Notes: generated from the sequence alone by a model not told the origin. A stretch of 8,349 nt of DNA from CAZXVU01 sp964644465 (GCA_964644465.1 CAZXVU010000095.1:1-8349), one strand, 5' to 3'. Numbered from the stretch's first letter, positions 1 to 8,000 are shown. Translations and numbers: made by a program.

Positions 1-148
1 TTCCCTGCAGTTTTTCACTGGCTAGTTTTGTTAAAACAGCCTCTCGATTTTTTTCATTCCCTGTCAAAAAGACCCTGTCTGCAAAGGTGTTTGTCCCTTC
101 GCAATAGGGCAAATGGAGAAAAGATGAGCCTCGAGGGATTTCGTTCAT
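1..148 (-). CDS. Unidentified protein, N-terminal 49 codons only (runs off left edge)
   Basis: An open frame begins at the ATG on bases 148-146 and stays open to base 1, giving 49 complete codons. The start is supported by two things. The ATG overlaps the TGA of the upstream peptidase gene in an ATGA arrangement. An AGGG Shine-Dalgarno-like element lies 6 bases upstream of it, inside the end of that gene. The translated piece begins MNEIPRGSSFLHLPYCEG and contains TNTFADRVFLTGNEKNREAV. No signal peptide or transmembrane segment is visible. I do not recognise the family from so short a piece. The overlap suggests it is the second gene of an operon with the S41-like peptidase and translationally coupled to it. 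Confidence 0.6.
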   Translation of the reverse strand, partial: MNEIPRGSSFLHLPYCEGTNTFADRVFLTGNEKNREAVLTKLASEKLQG

Positions 149-1335
149 GATTTTCCCTGAATGAATGTTAAGGCAGCTTCGAGGGCGTCTTGATCTTTAT
201 TAATGAGGATGTCAGGTTTGACTCCTGTGCCTTCCCAGTTCGTTCCTGTAATCGGGTTGACTGCTTTTTGGTAGGGGATATAAACCACGAAATGGTCATC
301 GGCGACATAACGGCCAACTGGGTGTGCGCCGCCCTGAGTAGGGCCGGTGCCAATGATTGTAGCCCTTCCCTGTGTCTGTAAATTGTAAGAGAATTCTTCT
401 GCAGCGGAGAAAGTGTTTTCGTTCGTTAAAATAACAATTGGTTTTTTTCCGCCGAAATGAAGTTCTTTCTTCACAGTTTCTGGATCGGCGTGCGAATCGA
501 TCGTCTTATTATTTAACCGTTGGTAGAGTTGGTTGATCAGTCTTTTTTCATCGAATAAATAACTGGTAATATTCGCAACTGCAGCAGGGTTTCCGCCTTG
601 ATTATCTCTTAGATCGATAATGAGGGCTTGCGCGGGAGCAATTTTTGCCATGGCCTGTTCAATTCGCTCTCCTGTCTCTGGAAAATCTGTTGAGGCAAAT
701 TGGTTAATTTTGAAATAGCCAACTTCAGTTCCTGGCAATATTCTCGACTCGCCTATGCCAAAATTGATGCTCTCAAAGTAAGCTTTTTCTTGGGCCATTG
801 CTTCTTCCCATCTTTGTTTTTGCGGAGCTGTGAGCTGATCCGAGGAGATTTCTTCGGTGGATCGACATTCATCGTCGGCAGGGATTGGATTTAGGGAATA
901 ATCAATCGAAAGATGTTTATCAGGGCAAACAACCAATAAATCTCTGAGAACCATTTTTTTGAATGCCAATGGACTTGTGCAGTTGGAATAAGCGCCAGAA
1001 TGAAAGCGTTGTTTAATGAAATTAGCCATCGCTTTTCCTTGGCTCTCATTGATGTATAATGCTTCTATGCCGCGCGCGATTCCGTAGATCGCTTCTTTCT
1101 GTTGATCGGGAGTGATCGGCCTTAGGGCGCTGATCACGATATTACTAATCTCATCCCGCTCTTCTGATTTCAATACGACCCGGTCAGGGGATAGAGGGGT
1201 AGCTGCGGGCAATGGGGAGATAGCTTGATGAAGAGCGCTATTATCGGGATTGCCTTGGGGGGACTCGTCTCCTGTTAAATAGGATAGAATCAGGTCTTTA
1301 GAAGTGTTAATTTGTGTTTCAGTAATATTTGACAT
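145..1335 (-). CDS. S41 family peptidase, IRBP/tail-specific-protease-like
   Basis: This 396-residue protein is probably a serine peptidase of family S41, closer to the IRBP/tricorn-like branch than to classical CtpA. Residues 61-147 resemble the helical N-terminal domain of IRBP-type S41 proteins, ending in a DKHLSIDY segment (residues 139-146). The S41 core follows: ALIIDLRDNQGGNP (237-250), the nucleophile-region motif ILTNENTFSAAEEF (302-315) with Ser310 as the likely nucleophile, then GRATIIGTGPTQGGAHP (323-339) and a C-terminal EGTGVKPDI segment. Where CtpA proteins carry the general-base lysine (GKG) there is GGA here, so a Ser/Lys dyad is not evident. No PDZ domain and no N-terminal signal peptide are seen. 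Residues 23-52 form a Pro/Ser-rich linker. The start ATG lacks a clear ribosome binding site. The gene is divergent from the autotransporter gene and overlaps its downstream partner by 4 bases. The family call is secure; substrate and location are unknown. Confidence 0.85.
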   Translation of the reverse strand: MSNITETQINTSKDLILSYLTGDESPQGNPDNSALHQAISPLPAATPLSPDRVVLKSEERDEISNIVISALRPITPDQQKEAIYGIARGIEALYINESQGKAMANFIKQRFHSGAYSNCTSPLAFKKMVLRDLLVVCPDKHLSIDYSLNPIPADDECRSTEEISSDQLTAPQKQRWEEAMAQEKAYFESINFGIGESRILPGTEVGYFKINQFASTDFPETGERIEQAMAKIAPAQALIIDLRDNQGGNPAAVANITSYLFDEKRLINQLYQRLNNKTIDSHADPETVKKELHFGGKKPIVILTNENTFSAAEEFSYNLQTQGRATIIGTGPTQGGAHPVGRYVADDHFVVYIPYQKAVNPITGTNWEGTGVKPDILINKDQDALEAALTFIQGKS

Positions 1336-1355
1336 AATAATGCGCTGTTTATAAT
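1329..1355 (+). promoter_or_regulatory. Candidate sigma-70 promoter for the autotransporter gene
   Basis: A perfect -35 hexamer TTGACA (1329-1334) is followed, after a short 15-bp spacer, by a perfect -10 hexamer TATAAT (1350-1355). Transcription would start near 1362 and give a leader of about 90 bases before the ATG at 1454. The -35 overlaps the start codon and second codon of the divergent S41-like gene, so polymerase binding here could interfere with that gene. The 15-bp spacer is shorter than the usual 16-18 bp. Activity is inferred. Confidence 0.45.
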
Positions 1356-1357
1356 CT

Positions 1358-1368
1358 ATTTTATCATA
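1358..1368 (-). promoter_or_regulatory. Candidate -10 region for the S41-like gene
   Basis: Read on the minus strand, TATGAT (1368-1363) overlaps TAAAAT (1363-1358). Each matches 5 of 6 bases of the sigma-70 -10 hexamer. They sit about 22-33 bases upstream of the start codon. The best -35 candidate at the right distance is poor (TTCATC, 3 of 6), so this is a weak call in a generally AT-rich stretch. Confidence 0.25.
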
Positions 1369-1381
1369 AATTAAATTATTT

Positions 1382-1415
1382 AATAAGATGAATTGTTGCT
1401 CTTATTGGGATAAGA
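1382..1415. repeat. Three ATAAGA elements forming alternative inverted repeats
   Basis: ATAAGA occurs at 1383-1388 and 1410-1415, with an inverted copy TCTTAT at 1400-1405. The central copy can pair with either neighbour. AATAAGA (1382-1388) pairs with TCTTATT (1400-1406) across an 11-base loop, or TCTTAT (1400-1405) pairs with ATAAGA (1410-1415) across a 4-base TGGG loop. The region lies in the presumed leader of the autotransporter gene, so it could be an operator or a mutually exclusive RNA hairpin pair. The stems are A/T-rich and short, so chance is possible. Confidence 0.4.
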
Positions 1416-1453
1416 AATTGACGGAAACTTTTTGCTGAGTTAGTTTCTTCTGT

Positions 1454-3469
1454 ATGAAAAATATTTTGCTGCTCACCATTCTCTCTTCGTCGTTATGGGC
1501 ACAGACCACGCAGCAGCTGATCGATGTCTCCAATTATGGGTGGCTTGACCAATATAGCATCAATTCCAAACACAATTTTATTGGAAATGAAGCTTGCTTT
1601 CCCACTTCAACCACAAACGGAATGACCTTTTTGCAGAATGTGTGTCCTACTATTTTTGGGACGTCCCTTTCCGGAGTGACCTATAGCGAGTGGGAGAGGA
1701 CGGATGATGCTTTCATCAATCTGATGTCTACGCTGGCCGTATGTCCCTCATCAGGCCCCATGCAAGGAAATTGTAATGCAGGAGGGACATTGAATCTTCC
1801 CTTAGTCAGCGGGATCAGTTTCTATCTCGGACAAACCCTCCCATTTCCTCAAGTGCAGATCTCCGGGGTCTTCACTTCTTTTCAATGGGGACCCGTAGCT
1901 ACAAATCCAAAACCTAGCTACATCCAAATTGAGCGTCCTTCGATTGCATTCCTATCGAATGCGATTGCCGCCGGCAGCGCAGCCTTGGTCGTCATCTCCT
2001 ATCCAGGCGGCGGCGGCCATGGGATTCTGGCAAACGGGCTTGATTGGGACAGCAATACGAATACTGGAACTCTTTATTTTGTCGATCCTTTGGATCCTTC
2101 TCAAAATTACTCGGCGGGCAATCCATCGGCAGTCCTTGGGCCTGTGAAACAAACGATCGGAACATTGTCGCTTTCTGGCGATATTATCACTTTGACCTAC
2201 AATCAATATTGCGGCGGACTCAATCCCTATGACCCGAGCGCCTATTCCTGCACAAGCATGTGCGGCGGCGTGAATCCTCCCCAGTGCGTGTCGGCCGTCA
2301 TCGGCGGCATCCTCTCTTTCGGAGGATCTTTCTATACTCCTTATGCCCCTCTCCTCACAGGGGCCAATGTGAGGGCCATTGCCGAAGGATTTCAAAAATT
2401 GGACCCTACTACCTCGAGGATGTTCCCTATTCTGGCTGTGTTGAACCCATTTACAGATCCTAACCCTGAATTGGAGTCGGCTTTCGAGCAAATGGACCCT
2501 TCGATCTTCAATGCGATCCTTTTTGCGGAAGAAGCTGTGGCCATACAAGTGCAGTCGACGGTCCATGACAATCTGCTGGCCTATCGAAAAACATGCAATA
2601 CGTGCCATAGGGCTCAGCCCCATTACTGGCTCATTCCTTATGCTCAGGAAATCCATCAAAAGGGGGCCTATAAAAATCCCATTGTGGGTATCACAGGAGG
2701 ATGGGAATACGACTCTTCGCGCAGTGGAGTCCTTGGCCTGGCTGCAGCATATGCCGATTCCCATGTGAAATGGGAAGAAGACCAAGCAAGGTCCCACATC
2801 CATTCTTACGAAGGGATGCTTTACATGGCATGGACAGCTTGTCCGTGGTGGGCAGATTTAAGTTTTGCCTACGTTTACAACAAAGTCGATGCGAAACGGG
2901 AGATTTTTATCCCTTCCAGTATTCCTTTTATTCCCTCAATTGATGAGTCAATATCGCATCATAATCACGCCAATGTTTTTGCGACCCATTTCGAAATGAG
3001 TTATGAAATATTTAAAAGTGATTCGTGCGGGCTCATCAATCAGTTATGGCCCTTTTTGAGCCTTGACTATGTACTCGTTCAGCAGGCTGCCTTTACAGAA
3101 GATGGGAATAGCCCGCTGGCTCAGACAGTTCATGGAAAAATCTCGAATTTATTAGAACCAGAAATCGGCCTCGGATGGAACCTATTTAAGCCTTATAAAC
3201 AATTTACTGTTTCTAGCTATGCCTCGATTAGCTATCTCTACCAGGGACGCATAGGCGGAAAGAGTACGGAAGCCTTCTTTTTAGATACTCCCAGCAGTGA
3301 ATTTGAAGTATCTGGATTCTTTTTCAAAAATCATCTCTTCGCTGCCATGGTCCAGCTCGGAATCGGCAATCCCACAGATACCACCCGAGTCAATCTCAAT
3401 TATCATGGAAATTTTGGAAGCAGCTATATTTCCAATGGTGGTTCTCTAGAAATTACATTTGGTTATTAA
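1454..3469 (+). CDS. Autotransporter-type outer membrane protein with cysteine-peptidase-like passenger
   Basis: This 671-residue protein is predicted to be secreted and outer-membrane anchored. Residues 1-16 are a Sec signal peptide (Lys, hydrophobic core, likely cut after SLWA). Residues 20-250 resemble a C39/papain-like cysteine peptidase fold: EACFPTSTTNGM supplies a candidate nucleophile Cys48 at a helix start, and GGGGHG supplies His189. These are followed by GLDWDS and a strand ending in FVDP (Asp211), as in C39-like domains. Residues 250-280 hold four cysteines. The helical segment 335-375 (ELESAFEQMDPSIF) resembles the linker that precedes autotransporter barrels. A CNTCH motif lies at 381-385. 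Residues about 391-671 look like a beta-barrel (alternating aromatic/glycine strands), and the C-terminus LEITFGY is a good BAM insertion signal (L, I, F, Y at alternating positions). The mature part has 12 cysteines, in keeping with disulfide-crosslinked chlamydial envelopes. No Shine-Dalgarno is seen before the ATG. The barrel is confident; peptidase activity is inference. Confidence 0.8.
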   Translation: MKNILLLTILSSSLWAQTTQQLIDVSNYGWLDQYSINSKHNFIGNEACFPTSTTNGMTFLQNVCPTIFGTSLSGVTYSEWERTDDAFINLMSTLAVCPSSGPMQGNCNAGGTLNLPLVSGISFYLGQTLPFPQVQISGVFTSFQWGPVATNPKPSYIQIERPSIAFLSNAIAAGSAALVVISYPGGGGHGILANGLDWDSNTNTGTLYFVDPLDPSQNYSAGNPSAVLGPVKQTIGTLSLSGDIITLTYNQYCGGLNPYDPSAYSCTSMCGGVNPPQCVSAVIGGILSFGGSFYTPYAPLLTGANVRAIAEGFQKLDPTTSRMFPILAVLNPFTDPNPELESAFEQMDPSIFNAILFAEEAVAIQVQSTVHDNLLAYRKTCNTCHRAQPHYWLIPYAQEIHQKGAYKNPIVGITGGWEYDSSRSGVLGLAAAYADSHVKWEEDQARSHIHSYEGMLYMAWTACPWWADLSFAYVYNKVDAKREIFIPSSIPFIPSIDESISHHNHANVFATHFEMSYEIFKSDSCGLINQLWPFLSLDYVLVQQAAFTEDGNSPLAQTVHGKISNLLEPEIGLGWNLFKPYKQFTVSSYASISYLYQGRIGGKSTEAFFLDTPSSEFEVSGFFFKNHLFAAMVQLGIGNPTDTTRVNLNYHGNFGSSYISNGGSLEITFGY

Positions 3470-3479
3470 TCTATAAAGT

Positions 3480-4811
3480 ATGGTTAAATACTTCCCNNNN
3501 NNNNNNNNNNNNNNNNNNNNNNNNNNNNNNNNNNNNNNNNNNNNNNNNNNNNNNNNNNNNNNNNNNNNNNNNNNNNNNNNNNNNNNNNNNNNNNNNCAAA
3601 GCAGGGAAGCGGCAAAAACTTCTTCCTGGAGAGGGATTTTATTGGTTTCCGGCACTTGTGTCGGCGGAGGCATGCTTGCCATGCCGATCCAAACAGCAGA
3701 GGCTGGTTTTTTCATCTCATTTCTGATTCTTTTGGCCACCTGGATTTTCATGACGTTTACGGGATTGCTTCTCGTAGAAACGACCCTATGGCTGAAAGAG
3801 GGGGTTCATTTTTCCTCCATGACCCAGCTTTTATTGGGAAAAGCGGGGAAAGCGCTGAGCTTAGTCCTCTATTTATTCATGAACGTCGCCTCTCTTGTCG
3901 CTTATACTTCAGGCGGCGCTTTGCTGATCGATCGTTGGATCCTAGACTTTACGGGCATCTCAATCGGCTATGGCGCCAGCTGCGCCCTTTTTACGTTGAT
4001 CTTTGGAAGCATCGTATATTTAGGGGTGGCATTCATTGGAAAAATGAATGGCTGGTTCATCATCTTAATGGGCGCGATCTATTGCTATTTAGTCGGAGTC
4101 GGATTTTTTGGCCTCCACATGAATTATTTAGCCTACCGATCTGCCTGGCTGCAAGGTCTCAATTCTTTCCCGTTGATTTTTGCTGCGTTTAGTTATCAGA
4201 TGATTGTTCCGTCGCTTTGTTCCTATTTAAATTATGAGGCTCGCGATCTGAAAAAATCGGTGGTGATCGGCACTGCGATCCCATTTGCAGTCTACTTTCT
4301 GTGGCTTCTCGTGATCCATGGCGTGATCCCGTTTGAAGGCGCAGGCGGATTGCAAGAAGCCTTTAAAAATGGTTCGATGATCACCGAGCCTGTAAAAGCG
4401 CACTTCAATAGCGCTTTTCTTCTTCCTTTAATGGATGGATTTGCATTTTTGGCCCTCGTGACTTCTTATTTTGGTTTGTCGATCGCTCTTTTTGATTTCA
4501 TCAAAGATCTATTCAAAGGGATCTCGATCGAACTGAGCAAAAAATGGATTACTGTTCTTTCTTTAGTCCCTTCTTTGATTTTGGCGATCTGTTTTCCGCG
4601 AGCGCTGCTCGATTTTCTAGATCTCAGCGGGGGATTTGGAGACGCACTTCTTTCAGGTTTGATTCCTGTTGCAATGGTATGGATTGGCCGTTATCGCAGA
4701 AAATTCACAGGCGACTATCAAGTGTCTGGCGGCAAATGGTCGTTAATAATCGCAGGATCATTTGCTTTTTCTATTTTTATTCTTCAGTGGGTGAAACTTC
4801 TTAGTTGCTAA
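3480..4811 (+). CDS. tyrP: TyrP-like aromatic amino acid permease (5' end obscured by gap)
   Basis: This is an inner-membrane transporter of the hydroxy/aromatic amino acid permease (HAAAP) family, which takes up tyrosine or tryptophan by cation symport. After the gap the protein opens with the diagnostic first-helix motif GTCVGGGMLAMPIQTAEAG (about residues 58-76). It continues as a chain of hydrophobic helices, about 11 in the family. Family landmarks include the YQMIVPSL segment (239-246), a following KKSVVIGTAIPF segment, and the C-terminal GGFGDALLSGLIP and WIGRY stretch (from residue 384), all close to Chlamydia TyrP. The ATG at 3480 and its few codons before the gap are in frame with the rest only if the gap is truly 100 bases. 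The real start could lie inside the gap, so only 3597-4811 is certain. It lies 10 bases after the autotransporter stop. Obligate intracellular chlamydiae use such permeases to scavenge host amino acids. Substrate choice between Tyr and Trp cannot be read from the sequence. Confidence 0.85.
   Translation: MVKYFXXXXXXXXXXXXXXXXXXXXXXXXXXXXXXXXXXQSREAAKTSSWRGILLVSGTCVGGGMLAMPIQTAEAGFFISFLILLATWIFMTFTGLLLVETTLWLKEGVHFSSMTQLLLGKAGKALSLVLYLFMNVASLVAYTSGGALLIDRWILDFTGISIGYGASCALFTLIFGSIVYLGVAFIGKMNGWFIILMGAIYCYLVGVGFFGLHMNYLAYRSAWLQGLNSFPLIFAAFSYQMIVPSLCSYLNYEARDLKKSVVIGTAIPFAVYFLWLLVIHGVIPFEGAGGLQEAFKNGSMITEPVKAHFNSAFLLPLMDGFAFLALVTSYFGLSIALFDFIKDLFKGISIELSKKWITVLSLVPSLILAICFPRALLDFLDLSGGFGDALLSGLIPVAMVWIGRYRRKFTGDYQVSGGKWSLIIAGSFAFSIFILQWVKLLSC
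3497..3596. other. Assembly gap (100 N)
   Basis: Exactly 100 Ns, the usual placeholder for a scaffold gap of unknown length. It removes the 5' end and any promoter or ribosome binding site of the permease gene. Distances across it should not be trusted. Confidence 0.95.
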
Positions 4812-4926
4812 TTAAGTTGTTTGGTGTAAATCTGTTGCGCACTTAAGGAGGATGTCGAAAAAACCTTTTCAATTAACCCCCATTAATGTTTCGAAATTGT
4901 GATAAATTTTTTTTGGTTGCGTAGGT

Positions 4927-4932
4927 TATAAA
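4927..4932 (+). promoter_or_regulatory. Possible -10 element for the SNF2 gene
   Basis: TATAAA matches 5 of 6 bases of the -10 consensus and lies about 104 bases upstream of the helicase ATG. No matching -35 is found at 16-18 bases, so this is a weak suggestion only. If it is used, the inverted repeat downstream would lie in the mRNA leader. Confidence 0.2.
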
Positions 4933-4974
4933 AAATCTGTAAAACCAAATCTTCGGAACAAATGTAGTTGCGAG

Positions 4975-5013
4975 GGCTTTTGCAAATCATCAATCCATCA
5001 AATTGCAAACGCC
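4975..5013. repeat. Imperfect 11-bp inverted repeat upstream of the SNF2 gene
   Basis: The arms GGCTTTTGCAA (4975-4985) and TTGCAAACGCC (5003-5013) pair at 10 of 11 positions (mismatch 4978/5010) around a 17-base loop. It ends 22 bases before the start codon. It could be an operator (each arm contains TTGCAA) or a leader hairpin. It is not followed by a T-run, so it is not a standard terminator. Confidence 0.5.
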
Positions 5014-5023
5014 TTCATAGTCT

Positions 5024-5032
5024 GGGAAAAGG
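5024..5032 (+). promoter_or_regulatory. Ribosome binding site for the SNF2 gene
   Basis: The purine tract GGGAAAAGG lies just before the ATG at 5036. Its GGGA part is 8 bases away and its AAGG part 3 bases away, giving a modest Shine-Dalgarno that supports this start over any internal one. Confidence 0.45.
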
Positions 5033-5035
5033 CCT

Positions 5036-8000
5036 ATGTTAAACTTTCGTAAACTCAAACAAGATTTTTCTTCAGCGATTCTAAAAGAGGGCCGGCAGCT
5101 CTACGAGAAGAATAAAATTGTCACCGCGAAAATCTTGCGCCTCGACAATGAGACGATCCGCTTTAGCAGCAAAATTCTAGGCAATTTTGACAACGCCTAC
5201 GAGAGCGAAATCGAGGTTGACCGTTTTGAATCGCAAGCTGTTCATACGAACTGCGATTGCCCCAGCCGTTTCGATTGCCAACATTTAGCCGCTCTGATTT
5301 TCTTTTTGGAAGAAAAAATCGATTCCCTCCTGATCGAATATTCGAAAGAAGCTGACATCTCCAAAAATGAACAATTAGGAACGCAGGAAAAGCAGCAGCT
5401 CATTGATGCGATTAAAGAGGCGGAAACGAAAGAAGTCGTCAAACAAGACGCCCGGTATCAAAAGCAAGTCCTGCAAGAATATGTCGCCACCTCCAATGTT
5501 TTGTCCCATTCCCCATTTTTCCTGCCTCAGGAAGAAAGCTCACTAGCCTCGGCAGAGTTGGCTGTGATTTTCAATCCCCAGTCATTGCAGCAGGGCGATA
5601 AAAAGATCGAATTCCAACTCGCGCTCCGCTTGCCTTTCCGCTCCAAGCCGCTGCAGATTTCTCAATTGAAAGGCTTTTTAGAAGCGCTCCGCTATGAAGA
5701 AGCATTATTTGTCGGCGGCAGACGTCTTTTCTTCTCCTTAAAAAGCTTTGACGAACTCGGCGCCTCATTGCTGCAGCTCATCATGGACCATTCCCGTGTG
5801 CAGGAAAGTACCCAGAATGAACGCGCGCAGCGGATCGCCCAGTTAGATCCTGAAGTGTTTGGACTTCTTTTAGCGAAAACGCACGAAATTGCGATGCGTC
5901 AAGCAGGTCCGCGCGGATTTAAAGATCTCGAAGATGAATTTCCCACTCTTCCCTGCCTTTATCTGGGAACTTTAGAAACTCCGTTGCGCTACGCCCCTTA
6001 TCCTGTCACGCTCCGTTTCCATTTGGAGTATATCGAGCCTCCCGCATCGAAGATCTTATTCAACCCCAAACTTGTGGCAGGGGAACATTGCCTCACGCTG
6101 GAAGATGCAACTCTTTTTGAATGCACGCAGCCAGGAATGCTCTACCAAGACACCTATTATCGATTTGCGCCCCATATCAAGCGGATGCATTTGCTGAATC
6201 TCAGCTCCATTCGGGAAATGACTCTTCCAGAACCCCTTTTTGGAACGTTTGTCGAAAATGCGCTTCCCGAACTCAAGAGATTTGCCGAAGTGGCAAACAG
6301 CGAGATCATTGAGAAATTTGTCACGTTGCCATTTGCTGGAAAGCTCGGAACCCGATGCAATCTTTCCTATCTCGATGGAGAATTGGAAGCCGCGCTGTTT
6401 TTCTCTTACGATGGGCAAGAGATTCCTTCTGTCGCATCGAAGCTGACTTTTGAAAATATCAAGACCTTTGTCACAGAACAGGGGATATTGGCGCGGAACT
6501 TAGTCGAAGAGCGTCAAATCGTGGAAGATCTGTTCCAAGATTTCCTCTTCAATCCGCAGACCGGCACCTATCTTGCCAAGACAGAGAAGAAAATCGTCGA
6601 ATTCATGACGGGCGTCATCCCGCGCAATCAGCACCGCATCCANNNNNNNNNNNNNNNNNNNNNNNNNNNNNNNNNNNNNNNNNNNNNNNNNNNNNNNNNN
6701 NNNNNNNNNNNNNNNNNNNNNNNNNNNNNNNNNNNNNNNNNNGTTCTCGATCTCGACCGCATTTCTAAAATGGTGCAGCTATTCGATGAACTTGGCATCA
6801 AAAAACTCGACGATCATAAAGAGCAAAAGCCGCTCTGGAATCTTGCGACCATTGATCCCAAAGCTTTCGATGGGCTTCCTGTAGAATTCAAGATGTCCCC
6901 AAAACTTCTTCAGATCCGCGGCCAAATGCTCGGAGAGACCGCGCTCACTCCATCGGCCATGCCGAAAGAGCTCCATGCAGAGCTCCGACCCTATCAGACA
7001 GAGGGCGTATATTGGCTGGAGCGTCTCCGCCTCATGTTCCTCAACGGGATTCTCGCCGATGATATGGGCTTGGGAAAAACCGTCCAAGCGATCGCCGCCA
7101 TCACGCAAAACAATATCAAGAATAAAGGCGCCCGCTCGCTCATCGTCTGCCCCACATCGCTTCTCTACAACTGGAAAGAAGAGCTCCATAAATTCAATCC
7201 CAAACTCCGCGCTATTGTCGTCGATGGGATTCCGAATCAGCGAAAAAAACTCCTTTCTAAAATGGGCGACTTCGATGTGATCATTACTTCTTATACGCTC
7301 TTGCAAAAAGATATCGAGACCTACGCCCAAGTGCCGTTCTCTTACGCGATCCTCGATGAAGCGCAGCACATCAAAAACCGCGGCACCCGCAACGCCAAAT
7401 CGGTCAAAATGATCCAGGCCTCCCACCGCCTCATTCTCACCGGTACGCCGATTGAAAATTCTCTCGACGAGCTTTGGAGCCTCATGGACTTCCTGATGCC
7501 AGGATTCCTAAGCACCTACGACCGCTTTGTCGAAAAATACCTCCGCGTCTCAGGCACGCAGCAAGCGCAAAATATCGAATACCTCCGCAAAAAAGTATCA
7601 CCCTTCATTTTGCGCCGCATGAAGAGCGATGTGCTCCAAGATCTCCCTCCCGTTTCGGAAATCGTCTATCACTGCCAACTTTCGAACGTACAGCTGGAGC
7701 TTTACAAATCGTACGCTGCGTCGGCCCGCGACGAGCTCGTCAAACTCGTCGAGCGCGATGGCTTCGACAAAGTGCAAATCCATGTCCTCGCGACCCTCAC
7801 CCGCCTCAAGCAGATCTGCTGTCACCCAGCGATTTTTGCGAAAGAAAAAGCGGAGATGGGCGATTCCGCGAAATACGATATGCTCCTCGAGCTGCTCCAA
7901 ATCCTTGTCGAAAGCAATCACAAAACCGTTATTTTTAGCCAATACACACGCATGTTGCAAATCATGCGCGAAGACTTTGAACAGCGCGGCATTAAGTTTT

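Larger units (their letters stand above)
4812..5035. other. Intergenic spacer between permease and SNF2 helicase
   Basis: This 224-base AT-rich spacer holds no tRNA or convincing gene. It contains a TAAGGAGG sequence (4844-4851) directly abutting an ATG that opens only a 16-codon frame (4852-4902). It also contains a T-run (4907-4914) without a GC stem before it, a lone -10-like TATAAA (4927-4932), and the inverted repeat listed separately. I see no proper intrinsic terminator for the permease gene. Confidence 0.6.

Noticed and set aside
1418..1446. TTGACG and TAGTTT with 17-bp spacing as the autotransporter promoter
   Set aside because: The -10 is weak and transcription would begin at about the ATG itself, implying a leaderless mRNA. 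The TTGACA/TATAAT pair upstream is a better match.
2594..2608. Calling the 671-residue protein a cytochrome c
   Set aside because: A single CNTCH motif with no clear axial ligand context, in a barrel protein with many other cysteines, is better explained by disulfide formation; kept only as a question.
1952..2803. 283-codon minus-strand frame opposite the autotransporter gene
   Set aside because: Its product is rich in Arg, His, Cys and Ile with low plausibility, while the plus frame has a signal peptide, domain motifs and a barrel end signal.
4907..4914. Run of eight T as an intrinsic terminator for the permease gene
   Set aside because: No GC-containing hairpin precedes it; only short A/T pairings such as AAATT with AATTT are present.
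6779..7426. 215-codon minus-strand frame opposite the Walker A and DEAQ region
   Set aside because: It lies entirely opposite conserved ATPase motifs and shows no family resemblance of its own.
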